64,000 nucleotides of DNA from Pomacea canaliculata (taxonomy: Eukaryota > Mollusca > Gastropoda > Architaenioglossa > Ampullariidae), in the NCBI RefSeq assembly GCF_003073045.1, contig NC_037592.1, positions 3,011,371-3,075,370 of the forward strand. Direction: 5' to 3'. The translations under genes and the position numbers were made by a program. Positions within the stretch are counted from its first letter, which is position 1. Each line of letters begins with the position of its first letter. Positions 57,001-64,000 of this stretch are shown here, piece by piece. The notes under the pieces were generated by a model that was not told the DNA's origin, did not search any database, and saw only the letters and a program-made list of their open reading frames with translations.

Positions 57001-60000
57001 CAGACGATAACTATTGGCTTGATAAGACCTGCAATTAATATCAGCTTTTCTTTGATCAGCCCCCTGATGTTTTAGTTATCTCATCGCCTCCACTTACAAC
57101 ATGTTTAGTGCAAGGAAGGACAGAAGTCCTCGTGTCCTTTGATCATTGGGTAGTGAGATGCTCAAGAAATTATTTGTTTGTTGGCGAAGCCTGTTCTCCT
57201 CTCCTCGTTTCTTTATGTTAACCATTTGAATGGGTTCAATCAGGTACCCGATCATCAGCTAGGTCAACTAGAGGAAGTGGTCTGCCCGACATGGACATCA
57301 AACCCACCATTGTGCACCTTGCCTCTGGTCATGGCCTCTTGCTACAACCACTCGGCTCTCCACCGTCGCCATTAAGCGAGAACAGCAAAGGTCAGTGTTA
57401 GTCCTCGTGTTGACTCATTATGTTGATATCGGGTGTTTCTCAATCCATTCTCACAACAATGTGAACAAAACGCAGTAATTGTTTCTCACCAGCTGTCACT
57501 AAATGTTGTTTATTTAACACCTGAAGAAAACATAAACTTCTGAGAGATAGCATTTAATAGAAGACAAGCATCATCAACTCCTTGTCCCCGAAAAACACTC
57601 AGTAAGGGCGATAAATGGTCTGACATAGAAACATTGCAGAATTCTGACAATAGAGGCACGAAAACAAGATTAAAAAGCCACTGACAAATATCGACAGTTT
57701 GTTCTGACAATCGCATGTTCTCTTTGTTCAGCTACCTGACAATCTGATTCACCGCCAGCTTACCTGGTGCAGGTAATCAAGGTGTAATCAAAGCAGTCAG
57801 GTCGTCGTCAATAAGATTAGTATCTTAAGAAGAATACAATGAATTCTGGCAGTTGGCATTCAGAGAGCTCGGTATTTCTGGAGAGACATAATATTTTCTG
57901 AAGGCAAATTAACGATATGAAACGAAACAGAATTTTCTAGAAGCTTTTTCTTAAAGGGTAGAGTTTCTTCACTATTTAAACAGAAATTGGAGGAGTTACA
58001 TTATAATATATCGTCAAAAAAGAATAATGAAACTTTTTTTTAGAGTTTGATGAGATCCTTTTACACTGAAAGATAAATTCTCTTTATTTTATATCATTTT
58101 AAAACAGATCACAGTTTCTTTTTGAATGTCACTAAACTCATATACTCACATCTTCTGATTTCTAAAGGGAAATAATATTTAGCACCTCTAGGACACAAAA
58201 ATGTACTTGAACTCATCACAGCTAATATATGTATAAAACAAGAGGTGTATGACAGTCACCTGAGAGAAAATTCACAAGAAATGTCGAAATACACCGAGGA
58301 CACCAGTACCTACTGGTGATACTGAGAAAGATCAAATTAGTCGGACTGTTTGACAAACGACGGACATTTGTCTGTCCATGACAAAGATCTGTTTCTCCAC
58401 AAATCCCTGAAAGTAAATTTCGTTAGATGAGATCCAGGAGTGGGGAGGAATAAGAACATTAGCAGAAACAACAATGGCATGAAGTCGAGAAAAAAGTTAT
58501 GGAGTGAAAGTATCAGCTCTAAAGCTACTCCATCAACTCCAACATCAGTGCGCATGCTCGGCACTTGAACACGTGATCCGAATGAGAGAACACATTGGTG
58601 GGCTGATGAGGTTCAAGTTGAACTGACGGGTGTCAGTCATCCACAGGCTGGTTTGTGTTGTACCAGGGTGGATTACTGCCAAAGTGGATTCTCAACTGTA
58701 CATTGATTCCTGCTCCAGTCTCGCTTCGTTGGCTGAGTTGTTCGCTCCTTCCCACCACCCGGCTGTTGACAGAGATTTGGTGTCTGGAACCCTTCCTCCA
58801 TCACGGCGAGCCTTTCAACAGCTGCATTAGCACCTTCAATACCTTTTTGTAGCTTTCTTTTTCTTTGTTGTCGTGAGATTTGGTAACATCGAGACACAAA
58901 AGACTTCAACAGAGAGAGAGGAAAGAGAACTTCTGTGTAGGTGAGATGAATGAGAGAGAGAAGGTGTATCTACGAAAGACTGTGTGTGTGTGATCAATTT
59001 GTTTCAGGTTCATTAGCCTACAGAAAAGAAGATAAAATACCAGTGATAAAACAATATTGTAATACAAAATAACGAAACTGTACAATAACTGACCAGAAAG
59101 ATAAAAGTTCAGTGCAGTTTTCAGACATATTTAAGCAAATATTGAAATCAGCACCAATATGAGCGTGACCGTGTGCCTTGTCTTTGTATGACTAATTATG
59201 CAACACTCAGTTTAATGTTTTAATGTGCCTGAGTAGGTGCGAGCGTGTGTTTCTTTGTACATATGTGATTGTGTGAGTGCATGAATGTGTATAAAGTGTC
59301 TGGATGCTTGTATTTGAGTGCGTGTAAATAAAAGGGAGGTAAATAGCTGAAGTATCATATTAGTGAAAACAAATGCAGGTTTATTTTGCGATGTCAGTTA
59401 TATTTAAACACCATTATATTTAAATTTCATGGTATTTTCAGTTTCGAACTCTATCACAAGGAGAGAAGGGGCATGGAGACAAAAATATTATGTCGACCTA
59501 AAAATAAGGCATAAACAGTTGAAGGGAGGTAGCCACCCTTTTCTCTCCGTCTCGTGTGTGTTCCTATAGTTGCCTCCCTTTATAAAGAGCCGCTGCACTT
59601 CATTGGGTTTTGGTACTATAACAATCAACAATGTGCCTTTCTAAGTGTCTAAACCACAAGAGCATCACAGTATAAACGAAACTCCATTATTAAGCCTGCT
59701 TTTAACAAGAAATTCTTGAAGAAAGTTTAAAGGTCACATGTCCACAGCCAAAGAGGGGAATGAATGTAAGTTGGGTGGGAGTTCTTCTAAAAGCGGTTTC
59801 GCACTGTCAGAGGAAAGAGACCTGGGTATATTGGGGTGGGTGATAGGGAAAGGTACAGTATTAGGGAATTTTCGGGGCAGTATTTTCAGTGAGGGGGGTA
59901 GATTGTTTGTTCCATGATGCTGTAGTTGCTGGTGTCCTCCTCCAGAAAGAGATTTAGTTTATAAAGCACAGAGGCTGTCAGCTGCTTGTTTCTCGCTAAC

Positions 60001-61125
60001 GGAAAGGGCACGTCTCTCCAATTTTCGGAAATGTGTTTTATTCAGATACATTTGAAACACATTGCACGCTAGTAGAAATGTAAGGTCATGTATGTTGTTG
60101 GAGTTTTACGCCGTGTCAGCAACTAAGAAGGATTCCCATTCACAGCAAGGATATATAAATTATATATGTGTAATGTATGTAGCGTTCCAGTAATGGAGAC
60201 ATGCAGGAATCAAGACAAGGTTAGCAAAGGGTACGTCAGCTGTCAGCTGTGGAAAAACAAGTCGGTGAGAAAACAAAAACAAACCAATGTTCTGAGACAG
60301 GTTTGCGTGACAACTGGAGCTTACCACCAGTTCGTGACAGTCACTAGTTGACTTGCAGGTTCCACCCGACCTTGCACACGGCGATGTACCAGGAGGTGAA
60401 ACGCTTCAGTTTCGATCCCCGCCCTACGGCATCTCCTCTTTCCACTTCTTTACAATTTTTTTAGGCATTCGTGCAGGTCAGGTTGCTTATGATGTTAAAG
60501 TAACATTTCAGGTGTCCTTTACTTCTCGTTGGCCCAACTGCACTTTACTGATGATGGTGATCCACTTAACTGGTGATCCAGAGGCCATCCATCGACAAAA
60601 GCATTTTCGACTGAGGGGAAAAATGTAAGACAAAACTACTGAGGGGGTTAACTGATCGATAATCGTTAACATCAATGAAAGAAGATAACGGCCTTTGACT
60701 CTTTTGTCAAATTCTCCTCCCCCCCCTCAACCCCCGCCGTTTTATTGCGTGAAATGCGTGCAGTCATCGAAGCATCGACTGCGGCGTAGAGCTAAAGGTG
60801 CCCTTCACTGTGACAAAGAGTAAACAAATAATGCCGAATGATCGTGAGACAGAGTTCAGATATAGATGAACAGGGATAAGATACATTCTAAGGTTCACAG
60901 AGGTGAAGAGGTCAGGGAAGGAGCTCACGCATGCGGTCGGAGGATTCAGCCAACACGCCACACCGACCATCTGTCGAAGATTATTTTATGCATTCCTGGG
61001 GTTTGCTCTTCTTCTTCCATGACTGACCTGTAATTCGATGAATCAGGTATCGAAGAAAGATTAAAGGCATGCAGGTGTGTCTGATTAAATCTTTGGCTGC
61101 AGTTTCTGTGGCGCACGGCAGGCAG

Positions 61126-61195
61126 ACAAAGTGATGTGGACAGGACCTGAGGTCATCTGATGGCCAGCGGACCAGGTAGTCTACTGAAATGTCTA
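61126..61195. repeat. Diverged repeat unit, copy 1
   Basis: Shares ATGTGGAC, GGTCATCTGA(T/C)GGCCAGC, GACCAGG and GTCTACT blocks in the same order with 61841-61912. Confidence 0.6.
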
Positions 61196-61840
61196 CTACT
61201 CTACTTACTCGCATGGGGCACGAGTGAACACTAACCATACAATGTAGGCCCTCTCAGTATCACAGAGAGGGAAATAATAAAGTAGTAAACAAACCAGAAA
61301 TCAAAGAAAAGAAAAGCGAATGAATCCCTCAATTAACGAACCCAACTGATAAACAACTCATATGTACAGTTTCAAAAAATTGTAAACAGAAATGAAAAAA
61401 ATGAATAAACTAGGAAACATCTTACAAAAAACCAAAAACACTTAACAAAAATAAATAAATAAATAAACGTAGTAAATACAAGCGAAAGGAAGAGACACAC
61501 TATCATTCAAATGTCAAAAGCAGACAGTTGATCCCCCTCACAAAGAACTCGATTCTTTTCGCCAACAAAACCAACAAAAGAATCACTCAGTGGGAGCAAC
61601 TGTTCCTTGCAAAGTGCGTCCCGGTGGTCATCTGGATATTCCGGGCCACGAGTGGGAAGTAGTTTGATCCACCCGACTCACCCCGGGAGGTTTTGAAAGC
61701 TGTTCACCTGTAACGAGGTAGAGGGAGGGTGAGGTGAGGGGGACTATCGCGTGTTTGCATGCGACGGGCTCGTTTTTTGTTGTTTTGTTTCGGCGACTGG
61801 GTCTGCTTGGGCGTCAGGACTGGTCATCTGATCCTCTTTG

Positions 61841-61912
61841 ATGACAAAATGATGTGGACCGGCGTTGAGGGTCATCTGACGGCCAGCCGACCAGGAGGTG
61901 GTCTACTTTAAT
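61841..61912. repeat. Diverged repeat unit, copy 2
   Basis: Same-orientation partner of 61126-61195, about 715 bases away. The two could be a local duplication or two copies of one unknown element. Confidence 0.6.
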
Positions 61913-63133
61913 ATCCCTCCCTTGGGCACGAACCTGAGTTCCAAGCGCTGGCTGTGCTTTGATATCTGTAGGACAAGAAAACAGTAAACAGTGTGTGAGT
62001 GAAGGAGTGTGTGACTGAGTGAATAAAACAAAGGCTCCCCGCTCCTTCCTCCCTCTCACGTACTCACATTCATTTTTTTAAAGACTGAGTCACTGCTTGT
62101 AACATCCTCATCTCTCTCTCTCGCACACACACACTGTCATTGCTTTGTTTTTAATGTCCTCAGTGTTTTCAGTCTCAATATAAAGAACGATAGAGAAATA
62201 ACAGAAAGAAGAGGAGGAGGGTAGATAAACTAGCGAAACTCTACTTTTAGCGCTAAACGAAATAGCGGACTTAAGGGATTTTGTTTTCGTTTGTTGAAAC
62301 CTCGTAAATCTCTTCTCCGGAGTCTGTTGACAAAAACAGTTACTCTTGCCTCTGTCTTCTCTCTGTGCCTCGCGCACTGTGGACATGACACCATGACAGA
62401 AGGCCGACGTCACGGGTGTACAGGGAGGACTCCGTGGAATAATCTGCGTGAAGCGTTCTGACGCCTCTCGCGACAGGAAACGAGAAACTCGATCTTTGCC
62501 GCTGACGCCGCGTGCTCTCACGCGAGATCCCCCGAGATCCTGCAGTCAACGTCGTGTCTGCCCCTTTCTATGGGAGATTAGAGAGTTTGAGATTCATGAC
62601 GCGTAGGGAAGACGCGTACTGCAACGGGTAGGGCCCGCCTCTAAGCTACCCGTTCTGAGAAAGCGATTGCGATTAAGCGACGGGAGCGCGAATGCAAGGG
62701 GAAGTAACTGCATGCATAGACAATTTTTTTGCCTCTGAAAGTAAAATAAAAATATGCAAATGCTAGTAGTGACCAGGGATAACCAGTACAATTTAATTTC
62801 AAAATTTCTCAGCATTTCATTCCTGACCCACTATAATTCCTAAGAATAATAAACTATTACACAATCAAAACTTGTTAAATGAAAATGCTACAAAAGATGA
62901 AATTGCTTATGGTTACTGCTTAAATTATGGCATAACTGTAATAGTATATACAGAACAACATAACAAAATAATATATATACATAATTAAAAAACATAAATA
63001 TTACAACTGTATAATAAATAAAAAATTAATAACATAAAGAAATAATTTTTGCCTATGGTATGAAATATTTATTCAAGAGTTATAGATAGTTGTTCCTATT
63101 GCTCTATAATAGTACTAAGAAATATTTAACGGT

Positions 63134-64000
63134 TAAGTCATAGCTGGAAAATGATTATTATGTCCTCACATAAAATGTTAAATTACCGAGACAAACTTGG
63201 CCCAGTAGTTGGCTCTTTTGTAACTGTAAATAGTTTCTGGAAGGATGTTTTAAAAGCGTACGAGATATTTGGAGAAAGTGTTGTGTGTAAACATATTGAA
63301 GAGATTATATCAGAGCCTATTTTTTGTAACAATAAAATTAAGATTGGGAATAAACCATTTCTTTATAGAAGTTGGGTAGACAAAGGGATATATTTAATTA
63401 AACACTTGCTGGATGAAAGAGGTAATTTTTTATCATGTCAAGATGTTAAAAGGATATATGATGTAAACATTAATTTTGTCTCTCTAAATGGTTGCATAGA
63501 AGCCATAAAGGAATATATGCATCAAGACAGAGAGAATGCAACTGAACCATCTCTGCTTGCCTATGACACAAATAAAACTCTAAGTGTAATTCAATCTGTA
63601 CAGAAAGGTGCAAGACTGTATTATGATAACATGGTAACTAATACACATGTGCCTAACTGTTGCTCAAAATGGGATACAAGACTAAATAGAAATGTAGATT
63701 GGCACATTATCTTCAGGAAAGTAGCCAAGATTAAAGATATTAAATTAAAATGGCTCCAAATCAGAGTCTTGCATAGAATACTGGGGACAAAAATAGCTTT
63801 ATTTAATATGGGTCTAGAAATTGATGATTTTTGTAATCACTGTAGAAGTGAAAAAGAAAACATTCAACATATTTTTTGGAAATGTAAATGTGTTCAAGAT
63901 TTCTGGCAAAACTTTCAAAATTATGTGTCAAATAAATGTGGGATTATGACAAAGATGATATTATGTGAACACCTGGTTTTATTTGGATGCAGTAATAACT
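63134..64000 (+). mobile_element. L1/Tx1-like LINE ORF2, C-terminal part, runs off the window
   Basis: One frame stays open for about 289 codons to the window end. It contains LGPVVGSFVTVNSFWKDVLK, FLYRSWVDKGIYLIKHLLDE, WDTRLNRNVDWHIIFRKVAK, KLKWLQIRVLHRILGTKIAL and the zinc-knuckle FCNHCRSEKENIQHIFWKC (C-x2-C...H-x4-C). This is the region downstream of the reverse transcriptase in L1/Tx1-type LINE ORFs. The reverse transcriptase core itself is absent upstream, where an AT-rich non-coding stretch begins, so the copy looks 5'-truncated. The long intact frame suggests a fairly young insertion. Confidence 0.8.

Larger units (their letters stand above)
52223..63130. other. Long intergenic stretch with no supportable gene
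   Basis: Apart from the items listed separately, only scattered short frames, TG-rich microsatellites (54660-54680, 56280-56400) and two similar 70-base segments (61126, 61841) were seen. Regulatory sequence or non-coding transcripts of the neighbouring genes may lie here but cannot be recognised by reading. Confidence 0.4.

Noticed and set aside
60390-60450. B-box-like GTTTCGATCCCC, possible tRNA or SINE
   Set aside because: No matching A box or cloverleaf could be folded around it.

Overview
The window looks like animal genomic DNA, most likely from a mollusc and probably a gastropod. The evidence is short exons split by AT-rich introns with GT-AG (and two GC-AG) borders, AATAAA signals, many microsatellites and minisatellites, and relics of RTE/CR1-like and L1/Tx1-like LINEs. 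The gene repertoire also fits: a chlorophyllase-like hydrolase, a divergent SLC1 transporter, and a secreted protein with a W-rich domain that I remember from lophotrochozoan proteins. The lineage call rests on memory of families, not on a search. No CRISPR array, operon, rRNA or convincing tRNA gene was seen.

Layout. 1-4.2 kb is AT-rich flank with one copy of an interspersed repeat. 4.24-8.57 kb (+) is an intact alpha/beta hydrolase of the DUF1057 type. 9.4-10.9 kb holds two RTE-type LINE tails in inverted orientation, which flank exon 1 of the next gene. 10.47-14.25 kb (+) is a secreted chlorophyllase-like hydrolase with one apparent frameshift. 15.0-20.0 kb (+) is an SLC1 (excitatory amino acid transporter family) gene in which several cation-site residues are replaced. 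22.26-27.25 kb (-) is an intact FAM221A-like gene.

29.58-38.62 kb (-) is a modular cell-surface gene: a likely signal peptide, a thrombospondin type-1 repeat, a run of short cysteine modules on separate exons, and a C-terminal membrane anchor. 39.5-42.1 kb is a LINE relic carrying a 12-bp minisatellite, followed by a 13-bp minisatellite. 42.40-52.09 kb (-) is a secreted gene with a signal peptide, a Cys-rich N-terminal region and a W-rich extracellular domain. 52.1-63.1 kb has no gene I can support. From 63.13 kb to the window end lies the C-terminal part of an L1/Tx1-like LINE ORF2 on the plus strand.

Gene models were built by hand by joining exons whose phases agree across splice sites. 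The two GC-AG introns, the altered transporter sites and the modular receptor-like gene are the most unusual items. The genes do not form an obvious pathway. The last two minus-strand genes both appear to encode extracellular proteins and lie in tandem.
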